Shown piece by piece: positions 43,986 to 52,497 of a stretch of DNA of 64,000 nt. The DNA lies in assembly GCA_964562405.1 (NCBI GenBank), contig CAZLTC010000003.1, positions 10,356 to 74,355 of the forward strand, in the 5' to 3' direction. The notes under the pieces were generated by a model. That model was not told where the DNA came from and did not search any database. It saw only the letters and a program-made list of their open reading frames with translations. Each line of letters begins with the position of its first letter. Positions within the stretch are counted from its first letter, which is position 1. The DNA is from WJLY01 sp964562405. Lineage in GTDB: Bacteria; Joyebacterota; Joyebacteria; Joyebacterales; Joyebacteraceae. A program made the position numbers and the translations under genes.

Positions 43986-45107
43986 TCAGGCGCTCAATCG
44001 AAGCGGCATGAGGAGACACATGTACTGCTCGTCCTCGGCCTCGTCCGCCGCCTTCACTATGGCGGCCCCAACGGGCGAGCCCAGGAGGAAGAGAACGTCG
44101 TCTCCGTCGATGTGCTTGAGAACCTCGAGGAGGTAGTTGGCGTTGTAGCCGACCTCGAGTTTGTCCGATGTGAACTTGCCCGGGATCTCCTCCTTCGCCT
44201 CGCCGACGTCCGGTGTAGAGACCGCGAGCTGTATCTTGCTCTTCGTCAGCGAGAGACGGACCTGGTGCGTCATGACATCCGACAACACGGCGACGCGGCG
44301 CACCGCTGCCGCCAGAAGCGCCCTGCCGGACACCAGCTCCTTGTCGTTGTCGGACGGTATGACCTGCTTGTAGTTCGGAAACGGCCCCTCGAGCAACCGC
44401 GAGTTGATGACCGTCGTGCCGATGAAGAACGCAACGTGGTTCTCCTTGACGGAGACCTTCACGCTCTCCTCGCCCTCCGAGCCTATGATGCGGACGACGT
44501 GAGAGAGAGCCTTCGGCGGAACGATCATCGACTTGCCGGCCAGCGGCTTGAAGCTCCCCTTCACCCGGAACGTCGCCAGTCTGTGGCCATCGGTCGCCGT
44601 CATCCCCATGCCGTCAGCGGAGAACTCCCAGTACGCGCCGTTCAACGAAGGCCGCGTCTCGTCCTTCGACGTGCAGAAGCTAACCTTCTCAACCATGCGC
44701 GCGAGCATCTCCGCATCGACGGAGAACGCGCTCGCCGCATCGCTCTTGGGCAGCGTCGGGAACTCCTCGGTTGGAATGCCCACGATCTTGAACTTGCTCT
44801 TGCCCGACGTGATAAGGATCTCCTCCCCTTCCGCGGAGATCCCGACCTCGTCCGTCCCCAACTCCCTCACGATCTCGGCGAAGCGCTTCGCCGGCAGAGT
44901 GACGCTTCCACCGGCGTCCACCTGGGCGCCGGCGCCCGTCGTCACCGTCATGTCGAGGTCGGTCGCCGTCAGCGATATCGACTTCGACTTCTCGTCAGCC
45001 TCCAGCAGGAAGTTGGCGAGAACGGGCAGCGTGGTCTTCGGAGACACGACAGCCAGCACCCTCTGGATGGCCTTCTCCAGATCCTGTCGTCCGATCGAGA
45101 ACTTCAT
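43986..45107 (-). CDS. dnaN: DNA polymerase III beta sliding clamp
   Basis: A 373-residue clamp. The start is ATG 45107-45105 with GGGAGGT upstream. It has the three repeated clamp domains: MKFSIGRQDLEKAIQRVLAVVSPKTTLPVLANFLLEA opens domain 1, GMGMTATDGHRLATFR is in domain 2, and the terminal QYMCLLMPLRLSA matches the usual MPMRL ending. The ring tethers the replicative polymerase to DNA. It has its own good promoter in the dnaA-dnaN spacer. Confidence 0.97.
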   Translation of the reverse strand: MKFSIGRQDLEKAIQRVLAVVSPKTTLPVLANFLLEADEKSKSISLTATDLDMTVTTGAGAQVDAGGSVTLPAKRFAEIVRELGTDEVGISAEGEEILITSGKSKFKIVGIPTEEFPTLPKSDAASAFSVDAEMLARMVEKVSFCTSKDETRPSLNGAYWEFSADGMGMTATDGHRLATFRVKGSFKPLAGKSMIVPPKALSHVVRIIGSEGEESVKVSVKENHVAFFIGTTVINSRLLEGPFPNYKQVIPSDNDKELVSGRALLAAAVRRVAVLSDVMTHQVRLSLTKSKIQLAVSTPDVGEAKEEIPGKFTSDKLEVGYNANYLLEVLKHIDGDDVLFLLGSPVGAAIVKAADEAEDEQYMCLLMPLRLSA

Positions 45108-45760
45108 GAGAGAACCTCCCGGGAGAATGTCACGACACGCTCCGCCGAGACACACGAAGCCGGATGCAAGGCGCGCCGCCTTAGGCGCTCATTATATGAG
45201 GGGGCCTTTCCGCCTGCAAGGCAAATGGCTTCGTACATCGACGCGCGGTGAGTGCGCTCGTCGCGTGTCGATGCTTCGCTTCTTAAGCTGTTTCTTCTAC
45301 ACATATATAAGATCAGTAGTAGTAGTAGAGGCTGTTGGTATGTTGACATCGTGGAGACCCCAACTGCAACTCGGCGCCGCGCGGGCGGTTGCCGTCCCCG
45401 GCGACTCGATGACCCTGTGGAGAGTCGGCTGGATGATGCCTGGAGTATCAAGAACTCGCCCACCTGCTCTGAGGGGATGCCCTCACCGGTCCACAGCTGT
45501 CCAGAGCTTCTCTACATGGTGTTCACAGCGGGCTGTGGATTACGCGGCCGCGGCCCGTCGGTCGCTGACTAAGGACAAGAGGCCGCGCCGTCCGCGGGGA
45601 GCGCCTGCGGCTGGAACCGGTCTTCGCCGCGCGGCCGACCGTGCGCGCAGGCGTACGGACTTCCGGCCTGACGAAGTCAGCCGCTGTCGAGGTGACCTCT
45701 CAGGCCCGCACATATACACGGCCTTATATATATGAGAGAACTGCAGGGGTTCCGGTGGGG
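45108..45760. promoter_or_regulatory. dnaA-dnaN spacer with origin-like features
   Basis: A 653-base non-coding region. It holds two AT islands in an otherwise GC-rich context (ACATATATAAG near 45301; CTTATATATATGAG near 45723, roughly inverted to each other). A run of four TAG triplets sits at about 45315-45326. DnaA-box-like nonamers with a CCACA/TGTGG core include TGTGGATTA (45534-45542), GTGTTCACA (about 45520) and TGTGGAGAG (about 45415). This looks like a candidate oriC. The stretch 45560-45720 is GC-rich and I see no gene in it. Confidence 0.5.
45191..45219 (-). promoter_or_regulatory. Sigma-70-like promoter of dnaN
   Basis: On the minus strand TTGCAG (45219-45214) is separated by 17 bases from a perfect TATAAT (45196-45191). 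The box is about 85 bases upstream of the dnaN ATG. Confidence 0.65.
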
Positions 45761-47110
45761 TCATGCGCGGAGCACGCGCCTCAGGCTCTCGAGGTCGCGC
45801 TGCACCTGTCCTCCAGCCTCCGCCTCACCCGTGATCTTCCTGTGTGCGTGAAGTACTGTGGTGTGGTCGCGGCCGCCGAAGTGCTCGCCGATCTGGGCAA
45901 GCGACAGATGAGTGAGCTCGCGTGCCAGGTACATGGCGACCTGGCGAGCGTGTGCGATCTGGCTCGCGCGCCCGCGGGCCTTCATGCGCTCGACAGGCAC
46001 GCCGTAGGTCTCTGCGACCGCCTGCTGGATGCGCGCCACGGAAACCGGGCCGCGCGGCTTGCCCAGGAACTCCGAGAGGACCTCCCGGGCGAGGTCGACC
46101 GTGATCTCGCTACCGGTGAGGCTTGAGAAGGCAAGGAGCCGGACGAGCGACCCCTCCAGCTCGCGGATATTTGACGTTACGCTATTAGCAACTAAATGAA
46201 TAACGTCGTTGGGAATCGAAATCCCGTCCAGCTCCGCCTTCTCGTGGAGGATGGCTATTCTGGTCTCGAGGTCCGGCGGCTGTATGTCGGTCACGAGACC
46301 TGATTCGAAGCGAGAGACCAGCCGTTCCTCGAGCGTGGATATCTGCTTGGGCGGCCGGTCGCTCGTCAGCACGATCTGCTTGTGAGCCAGGTAGAGCGCG
46401 TTGAAGGTGTGGAAGAACTCCTCCTGCGTGCTCTCCTTGCCCGCAAGGAACTGAACGTCGTCGATGAGGAGGATGTCCTTGCTGCGGTACTTGTCCCTGA
46501 ACTCAAGCGTCGTGCCGCGCTGTATCGACGTGATCAGCTCGTTCATGAAGGTCTCTGATGAGACGTAGTAGACAGAGAGACCCGGGCGGTGCTCCCTCAC
46601 GTAGTTGCCTATGGCCTGCATCAAGTGGGTCTTGCCGAGCCCCACTCCGCCATGAATAAAGTACGGATTATATGTTTCGGCAGGGGCCTCCGCCACAGCC
46701 ATAGACGCAGCCTGTGCAAAGCGGTTACTTGCGCCGACGATGAACGTCGAAAAGGTATACCGCGGGTTGAGTTGGCACTCATCGGCCGCTGCTATGGTCA
46801 GTGGCGGGGGCTCCACCCGCCGGGTCGAAACAGGTTCGTACTGATCGGGACGCCTGTGAGCCACCTGGAAGTCGGGCGAAAGCTCCTCGCCCGCGTGGTC
46901 CCTGATGGCCCTCCTTATGAGCCCCGTATAGTGTTCGTCCAGCCAGTCCGCAAAGAACCTGTTCGGAACCTCGATCTTGAGGGAGTCGTCAGTTACCTCG
47001 ACGCCCCGTGTCGGCTCGAACCAGGTGCGGAAGCTCTGGCTCTCGGTCTCTTCGCGAATAGTCTCAAGGCATCGGACCCACAGGTCCGCAGCGGTCAGCA
47101 CCGTTCGCAT
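45761..47110 (-). CDS. dnaA: Chromosomal replication initiator DnaA
   Basis: A 449-residue DnaA from ATG 47110; a GTG three codons upstream (47119) is an alternative. The N-terminal domain I (LWVRCLETIREETESQSFRTWF) is typical. The AAA+ domain follows (HGGVGLGKTHLMQAIG; DILLIDDVQFLAGKESTQEEFFHTFN). The C-terminal DNA-binding domain has AMYLARELTHLSLAQIGEHFGGRDHTTVLHAHRKI (as QVAMYLAREL and GGRDHTTVLHA). It binds DnaA boxes to open the origin. It is divergent from rpmH. Confidence 0.97.
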   Translation of the reverse strand: MRTVLTAADLWVRCLETIREETESQSFRTWFEPTRGVEVTDDSLKIEVPNRFFADWLDEHYTGLIRRAIRDHAGEELSPDFQVAHRRPDQYEPVSTRRVEPPPLTIAAADECQLNPRYTFSTFIVGASNRFAQAASMAVAEAPAETYNPYFIHGGVGLGKTHLMQAIGNYVREHRPGLSVYYVSSETFMNELITSIQRGTTLEFRDKYRSKDILLIDDVQFLAGKESTQEEFFHTFNALYLAHKQIVLTSDRPPKQISTLEERLVSRFESGLVTDIQPPDLETRIAILHEKAELDGISIPNDVIHLVANSVTSNIRELEGSLVRLLAFSSLTGSEITVDLAREVLSEFLGKPRGPVSVARIQQAVAETYGVPVERMKARGRASQIAHARQVAMYLARELTHLSLAQIGEHFGGRDHTTVLHAHRKITGEAEAGGQVQRDLESLRRVLRA

Positions 47111-47607
47111 GATGTCCACTCTATGTTAACAAGTTATCCACCGGCTGAGTATTTCGGCCCTAGAAGAAGCTTCTGGCCGCATTTGCTCCGTAGTGCGAGA
47201 AATGTCGAGGCTCCGACTGTCTACACTCGCACTCCACAATGTGGACAACCCGCTAACTTGTTCTGCTGAAGTGATTTAGGGCCCGGCGTGTCCGGGTGTT
47301 CCGTTTCAGCGACGAAGGACAATCCTGTGAGGTCGCGCTAAGTGTCGCTGACGGAACCTGGTCGTCCGCCGACAGGGCCAGCTTATCAACAGCCCCTGTG
47401 ACGGCGGCGAATAGTAACACGGGCCCCAAAGCGGTGCAAGCACTTTCTTGCATGCGCGGAGACTTTTTTCGTGTGAAGGATCGGGGCGGAGGGGGGCGGG
47501 CAGGGTTCGGTGTCGGGGAGAATCGGCTTGACACTCCCGGGAGCGGCCGATAGACTATGTGGTTTGAATCAGGAATCGTCCCATAGAACCGCAGACCAGA
47601 GGCCTAC
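47111..47607. promoter_or_regulatory. dnaA-rpmH intergenic region with DnaA-box-like sites
   Basis: A 497-base divergent spacer. TTATCCACC (47134-47142) and TGTGGACAA (about 47240) are close to the DnaA box; TTATCAACA (about 47385) is weaker. A hairpin (CGGCCctAGAAG...CTTCTGGCCG, about 47155-47179) is present. It is a classical oriC position in many bacteria, and DnaA autoregulation is likely. Confidence 0.5.
47528..47556 (+). promoter_or_regulatory. Promoter of rpmH operon
   Basis: TTGACA (47528-47533), a 17-base spacer and TAGACT (47551-47556) form a strong sigma-70-like promoter about 50 bases before the rpmH ATG. Confidence 0.75.
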
Positions 47608-47745
47608 ATGAAGCGCACATATCAGCCGAAGAAGCGCAGGGGAAAGAGGAAGCACGGGTTCCTCAGCCGCAGCTCGACTCCGGGCGGCAGGAAGGTGCTT
47701 GCGCGTCGTCGTGCAAAGGGCAGGAAGCGGCTCACAACACGATAG
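47608..47745 (+). CDS. rpmH: Ribosomal protein L34
   Basis: A 45-residue, highly basic protein, MKRTYQPKKRRGKRKHGFLS followed by RSSTPGGRKVLARRRAKGRKRLTTR. The KRTYQP start, KRKHGFLSR and GRKVLARRRAKGRKRL are the near-invariant L34 features. It is part of the large ribosomal subunit. AGAGG lies six bases before the ATG, and rnpA follows after eight bases, the standard rpmH-rnpA pair. Confidence 0.97.
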   Translation: MKRTYQPKKRRGKRKHGFLSRSSTPGGRKVLARRRAKGRKRLTTR

Positions 47746-47753
47746 GTGTTTCC

Positions 47754-48104
47754 TTGTCCAGTCAGAGGCTCGGGCGGGACCGCATCATCAGAGACGGGGA
47801 TCTCCTTCGGGACGTCCTGCGCACCGGAAAGGCGGTCCGGACCGAGTACTTCACCTTGCGGTATCGGGCAGGAGTGGGTCCCCCGGGAGTGGGTTTCCTG
47901 GCGGGGAGGAAGGTCGGCAACGCCGTTAGCAGGAACCGGGCCCGGAGGTTGATCCGTGAGGCGTTCCGCACGGTCGGACTCGACCTTCAGGGCATAGCAG
48001 CGCTCGTCTTCATAGCGACCGACCGGACCGCTGGAGCGAGATACGAGGACGTCAAGGCGTCCGTGACCGCTGCGCTTCGGCGCGCCACCGACCAGACGGG
48101 CTGA
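47754..48104 (+). CDS. rnpA: Ribonuclease P protein component
   Basis: A 116-residue basic protein. The signature GRKVGNAVSRNRARRLIREAFR (about residues 51-72) contains the conserved RNR motif that binds the RNase P RNA. With that RNA it trims tRNA 5' leaders. The TTG start at 47754 fits the frame and the eight-base spacing after rpmH, with AGGTG upstream. Confidence 0.95.
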   Translation: MSSQRLGRDRIIRDGDLLRDVLRTGKAVRTEYFTLRYRAGVGPPGVGFLAGRKVGNAVSRNRARRLIREAFRTVGLDLQGIAALVFIATDRTAGARYEDVKASVTAALRRATDQTG

Positions 48105-48152
48105 CGCGGAAAGAGCGCCGCACTTGGTGCGGCTAGAAGACAGCTGGTTGCA

Positions 48153-48404
48153 ATGACATCACGCGAGGAGTCCTCGAGGAAACCCCTGGCGCTGACCGGC
48201 GCACTGGTGTTCATCGTGCGCGTCTACCAGCGCCTCGTGTCTCCCCTCTTTCCGGCCACCTGCAGATTCACTCCATCCTGTTCCGAGTATGCCGCACAAG
48301 CACTTCTCAGGCACGGGCTCGTGCACGGGGCGTGGTACGCCGCCGGCAGGATCCTGCGCTGCCATCCGTGGGCCGAGGGCGGGGAAGACCCCGTGCCTCA
48401 TTGA
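48153..48404 (+). CDS. yidD: YidD membrane-insertion efficiency factor
   Basis: An 83-residue YidD (haemolysin alpha-like) protein. The three-cysteine core CRFTPSCSEYAAQALLRHG (Cys37, Cys43) and the downstream GRILRCHPWAEGGEDPVP are canonical; the HPW.xGG.DPVP ending is diagnostic. It sits between rnpA and yidC, its usual place, and assists YidC-dependent membrane-protein insertion. The ATG at 48153 has a weak ribosome-binding site. Confidence 0.93.
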   Translation: MTSREESSRKPLALTGALVFIVRVYQRLVSPLFPATCRFTPSCSEYAAQALLRHGLVHGAWYAAGRILRCHPWAEGGEDPVPH

Positions 48405-48471
48405 GAATGTCCGCGACATCACGTTGCGCGGCGGATGACGCCGCGCGGCCGTGTGTCCGGCGGAGGTACGA

Positions 48472-50346
48472 ATGGAGGACAAGCGCCCTCTACTGGCGAT
48501 CGTCCTGATCCTGGTGATCTTCCTTGGTTTCAGTTACTACAACTCGTGGCACGCACGGCGCGCCGCTGAGCTGGAGCTGGCGACGGATGTGGGCCTGTCC
48601 GAGACCGCCGCGGTGCTCGAGCAAGACGAGGCGGGTCAGACGGGTGGTGAGGCTGAGACCGGGACCGAGGCGAGCCCGGAGGGGCGCGGGACGGAAGAAC
48701 CGTCGACGGGTGGTGGCGTACCCGCTGACGTCGGCACGCCAACGCAGACGGTCAATGTGCCGGAAGAGATAACGACCGTCGAGACGTCGCTGTGGGTGGC
48801 GCAGATCTCCAACCGCGGCGGGACCATTGTCTCGTGGGAGCTGCGGAACTACAAGAATGCCGATGGCGAACTGGTCAACCTCGTGCCTGAGGGAAGCGGC
48901 GCTCTGGGCACGGAGATCAAGTACGGCGCCGAGCGGATCGACACGTCGTCGATGATGTTCGAGGGACCGGGCGAGACGGTGTTGCAGCCGAGGGGCGAGG
49001 GGTCCTACTCGATGATCGGCTTCCACGCCGAGACCGAGGAAGGGCTGCGCATAACCAGGCAGTACACGTTCTACCCGGACTCGTATTCGTTCGAGCTGTT
49101 CTTGTCGGTGATGGGGCTCGACAAGCCCGCCGCCGAGCGCGAGATGGTGATCAGCTGGCCGGGCGTGTTTCCGACCGAGATCAAGGAGGACACCAGATAC
49201 GATCGTGCGTCAGTGGTTATGGTCGATGGAAAGGCGGTCCGCGAGAATCTCGGGAAGCTCGCAAGCGAGCCGCGGGAGCAGGTCGGTGAGATCGCGTGGG
49301 TGACGGCGCAGTCCAAGTACTTCATGGCCGCGGTGGCCCCGGTCGACGGCGGCTTCACGCGGGAGGTCTCGTACGCCGACACGTCCCGGAACGCGGCGCG
49401 GTTCGACGCGACCATCGGACTCGCCGAAGGGACCACGGCCCGCGAGTTCGTCATCTACGCAGGCCCACAGGACTTCGTCGCCGTCTCGAGCCTCGGAGTG
49501 GGACTCGATAATGCGGTCTACCTCGGCTGGCCGTGGATCAGACCGCTGTCGACCCTGATGCTCAGAGCTCTCATCTGGGCGCACCACCTGATCCCGAATT
49601 ACGGCGTCGTCATCATTCTGTTCTCCATCCTCACGAAGCTCCTGTTCTACCGCCTGACTCATCGGAGCTTCACCGAGATGAAGAGGATGCAGGAGCTGCA
49701 GCCCCAGCTGAAGGAGCTGCAGAAGAAGTTCGAGAAGAACAAGGAAGAGCTGTCGAAGGCTCAGATGCGGCTGTACAAGGAAGCTGGGGTTAACCCGCTC
49801 AGCAGCTGCCTCCCGATGCTCCTGCAGATGCCTGTCTTCATCGCCCTCTTTCAGGTGCTCCGGACCACGATCGAACTCCGGGGCGCTCCCTTCATGCTGT
49901 GGATGACCGATCTGTCACAGCCCGACACGATCGCCACAGTCGCCGGCTTCGCGATCCACATCCTGCCAGTACTGATGGGGGTCGGGATGCTGATGCAGCA
50001 GAAGTTCTCGTCAACGGACCCAAGCCAGGCCGCGATGGGCAAACTCATGCCGATCGTGTTCACCGTCATCTTCTACAACATGGCGTCAGGCCTGGTGCTC
50101 TACTGGCTGGTCAACACCGTGCTCAGCATCGCGCAGCAGTACTACATCCACCGCGGTCCTAGCGCCGCGGAGGAGGCGTCGCGCGGCGCAGCTGCCCCAC
50201 TCGGTGTACCGGCCAACACGAGCCCTTCCTCGACAACGGACGCGCCGCGTTTCGAAGACGCGGATGTCGTGACCGACGAGCCGGCCAACTCGGGTGTAGC
50301 CCGGAAGAGCGGCGGCAGGCGGCGCGGGAAGAAGAGGAAGAGATGA
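48472..50346 (+). CDS. yidC: Membrane protein insertase YidC
   Basis: A 624-residue insertase. The start is ATG 48472, with GGAGGT just upstream; the 7-codon extension is rejected. The N-terminal anchor AIVLILVIFLGFSYYNSW precedes an acidic linker and a large periplasmic P1 domain (to about 330), typical of diderm YidC. The Oxa1/60KD_IMP domain follows (LIPNYGVVIILFSILTKLLFYRLTHRSFTEMKRMQELQP), with GVNPLSSCLPMLLQMPVFIALF and further helices. The C-terminus is basic (RKSGGRRRGKKRKR), as often found for ribosome contact. It works with YidD. Confidence 0.96.
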   Translation: MEDKRPLLAIVLILVIFLGFSYYNSWHARRAAELELATDVGLSETAAVLEQDEAGQTGGEAETGTEASPEGRGTEEPSTGGGVPADVGTPTQTVNVPEEITTVETSLWVAQISNRGGTIVSWELRNYKNADGELVNLVPEGSGALGTEIKYGAERIDTSSMMFEGPGETVLQPRGEGSYSMIGFHAETEEGLRITRQYTFYPDSYSFELFLSVMGLDKPAAEREMVISWPGVFPTEIKEDTRYDRASVVMVDGKAVRENLGKLASEPREQVGEIAWVTAQSKYFMAAVAPVDGGFTREVSYADTSRNAARFDATIGLAEGTTAREFVIYAGPQDFVAVSSLGVGLDNAVYLGWPWIRPLSTLMLRALIWAHHLIPNYGVVIILFSILTKLLFYRLTHRSFTEMKRMQELQPQLKELQKKFEKNKEELSKAQMRLYKEAGVNPLSSCLPMLLQMPVFIALFQVLRTTIELRGAPFMLWMTDLSQPDTIATVAGFAIHILPVLMGVGMLMQQKFSSTDPSQAAMGKLMPIVFTVIFYNMASGLVLYWLVNTVLSIAQQYYIHRGPSAAEEASRGAAAPLGVPANTSPSSTTDAPRFEDADVVTDEPANSGVARKSGGRRRGKKRKR

Positions 50347-50388
50347 CAATCGACATCGACGAATCTGGGGCAGCCAGGGGAATGTGGG

Positions 50389-51057
50389 ATGAACCGGACA
50401 GCAGAGGCCACCGGAAAGAACGTTGCGGATGCGACGAGAAGGGCGCTTCGCCAGCTCGGCGTCGCGCGGAAGGATGCGAGCATAACGGTTCTCGAGGAGG
50501 GGAAGCGGGGGTTCCTCGGGTTGATAGGCGGGTCGCCGGCGCGCGTGCGTGTGTCGTGCTCCGGGCCGACGAAGGACCGCGCTGAAGCCGTTCTCGGCAC
50601 GATACTCAGGCTTATGACGTTCAGCAGTCAGCTCCACACGACCGAAGAGAAGAACACGCTCTTCGTCGGCATCGAGACCGCGGGCGCTGACGGTCTTCTG
50701 ATAGGAAAGGGAGGGAGCACCCTCTCTTCGATCGAATATATCGTCAACCGCATACTGCAGCGCGAGAACAACAAGAGCACCAGGGTCGTTCTCGACGTCA
50801 GTGGATACAAGAGCAAGCACGAGGACTTTCTCAGGAAGAAGGTCCTCTCGCTGGCCAAGCAGGTAAAGTCCGCCAAGAAGCAGGTGACCATGGAACCGCT
50901 GGACGCCGCGGACAGGCGCATCGTCCACTCGGTCCTCAAGGCGGACCCGGCGGTCGAGACACGAAGCATCGGCTCCGGTCGGGTCAAGAGCATCGTGGTC
51001 GCGCCGACGAAGGCCGCCGGCAAGACCTCAGGCTCCAGGAGAAGAAGGAAGCGCTAG
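50389..51057 (+). CDS. jag: Jag/KhpB RNA-binding protein
   Basis: A 222-residue protein with three modules. These are the N-terminal Jag domain (TAEATGKNVADATRRALRQLGV...LEEGKRGFLGLIGG), a KH domain (GIETAGADGLLIGKGGSTLSSIEYIVNRIL, with the GxxG loop as GKGG) and an R3H domain (MEPLDAADRRIVHSVL, with the Arg-x3-His pair). It binds RNA and affects cell division or envelope gene expression; the exact role varies by phylum. It follows yidC by 42 bases, as in most genomes, and its C-terminus is very basic. Confidence 0.93.
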   Translation: MNRTAEATGKNVADATRRALRQLGVARKDASITVLEEGKRGFLGLIGGSPARVRVSCSGPTKDRAEAVLGTILRLMTFSSQLHTTEEKNTLFVGIETAGADGLLIGKGGSTLSSIEYIVNRILQRENNKSTRVVLDVSGYKSKHEDFLRKKVLSLAKQVKSAKKQVTMEPLDAADRRIVHSVLKADPAVETRSIGSGRVKSIVVAPTKAAGKTSGSRRRRKR

Positions 51058-51096
51058 CCGCCGCGCGCACTGCACTTCTATAGTAGAGGGACTTCC

Positions 51097-52470
51097 GTGA
51101 GAGAATCGCCACGCGACGCGATTGCGGCGATCTCGACGGCGGCAGGCACCGGAGCCATCGCGATCGTCAGAATTTCCGGCGAGGGCGCCCTCGAGGTCGC
51201 TGACGCGATCTTCGAGGGCGCGTCGCTTTCAGCGGCCGACAGCCATACCGTCCACCACGGTCGAGTCGTGAACCACGACGGCGGCACGGTCGACGAGGTT
51301 CTCGCGATGGTCATGCGGGCGCCGCGGACGTACACGACCGAGGACATGGTCGAGTTCGGATGCCACGGCGGCGACGTGCCGGCCCGGCGCGTGCTCGCGC
51401 TGCTCCTCGAGAAGGGCGCCCGCCTCGCACGGCGTGGCGAGTTCACGGAACGGGCGTTCATTGGTGGGCGCCTTGACCTCGTTCAGGCCGAGGCCGTAGC
51501 CGACATCGTCGCGGCGCGCACGGACCGCGCAATGGACGCGGCGCTCGGACAGCTCGAAGGTCGCTTGTCGAGCGGGTTGTCATCACTCCGAGAGATGCTC
51601 GTCGACCTGAGGGCCGAGGTGGACGCGCTCGTAGACTTCCCTGACGAGGACCTGCCCGGACGCACTCGGGAAGAGCTTCTTGACCTCGCGGCCGGCGTGA
51701 CGTCGCGCATCTCTCGCATGCTGGCTCACTGCGAGCTTGGGCGGGCGGTGAGGGACGGCGTCACTGTTGCGATCGTCGGGCGGCCGAACGTCGGCAAGTC
51801 GAGCATCATGAACGCGCTCCTCGAGCGCGACCGCTCGATCGTGACGACGCTTCCGGGAACCACGCGCGACACCGTCGAGGACTTGCTCTGCGTGTCCGGG
51901 GTGGCCATCAGACTGATCGATACTGCTGGGTGGCGGACCGGCGGCGACGAGGCCGAGCAAGCAGGCGTCGCGCGCGCGATCGCCGCGACTGGACGGGCCG
52001 ACGTTGCCCTCCTGGTTCTGGACGGTTCCCAAGCGCTCTGCGCGGCCGATGCGTCGGTCGCTTCCTCCGTATCGACGCCAGTCGTTGTCGCGGCGCTTAA
52101 CAAGAGCGACCTGCCGCAGGTGGTGGAGAAGACGGAGGCACGTCGGCTGGCGGCGACGGAGAATGTCTGTGTCGTGTCGGCACTTCTGGATCGCGGGATC
52201 GATGAGCTGCGCGCCGCACTGGTGCGCGCGGCGACCGGATGCGACCCGGCGGAGAAGACGTCGGTGACGAACGTCCGACATGTCGATGCGCTGAGGCGGT
52301 GCAGCGAGCGGGTGGTGGCGGCCGCGGCGTGCGTCCGCTCCGGGGAACCCGTCGAGCTTGCGTCGGTCGAGCTACAGGAGGCCACTGAGGCGCTCGGGGA
52401 GATCACGGGCGAGGCGGCGCCGGAGGAGATCCTCGAGAGGATCTTCTCCCGCTTCTGTGTCGGGAAGTAG
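51097..52470 (+). CDS. mnmE: tRNA uridine-modification GTPase MnmE
   Basis: A 457-residue GTPase that with MnmG makes the cmnm5/nm5 modification on wobble U34 of tRNAs. The N-terminal tetrahydrofolate-binding domain opens with AISTAAGTGAIAIVRISG. The helical domain holds the G domain (GRPNVGKSSIMNALL; DTAGWRT; NKSD). The C-terminal FCVGK carries the conserved Cys454. The GTG start at 51097 follows an AGAGGG. It is adjacent to mnmG, a classical arrangement. Confidence 0.96.
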   Translation: MRESPRDAIAAISTAAGTGAIAIVRISGEGALEVADAIFEGASLSAADSHTVHHGRVVNHDGGTVDEVLAMVMRAPRTYTTEDMVEFGCHGGDVPARRVLALLLEKGARLARRGEFTERAFIGGRLDLVQAEAVADIVAARTDRAMDAALGQLEGRLSSGLSSLREMLVDLRAEVDALVDFPDEDLPGRTREELLDLAAGVTSRISRMLAHCELGRAVRDGVTVAIVGRPNVGKSSIMNALLERDRSIVTTLPGTTRDTVEDLLCVSGVAIRLIDTAGWRTGGDEAEQAGVARAIAATGRADVALLVLDGSQALCAADASVASSVSTPVVVAALNKSDLPQVVEKTEARRLAATENVCVVSALLDRGIDELRAALVRAATGCDPAEKTSVTNVRHVDALRRCSERVVAAAACVRSGEPVELASVELQEATEALGEITGEAAPEEILERIFSRFCVGK

Positions 52471-52497
52471 GCGGGGGTCGAGGTTCCAGGAGCAGGA

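Noticed and set aside
45560..45720. Possible structured RNA (SRP RNA or similar) in the dnaA-dnaN spacer
   Set aside because: No SRP consensus loop or other RNA signature could be found; only GC-rich sequence is visible.
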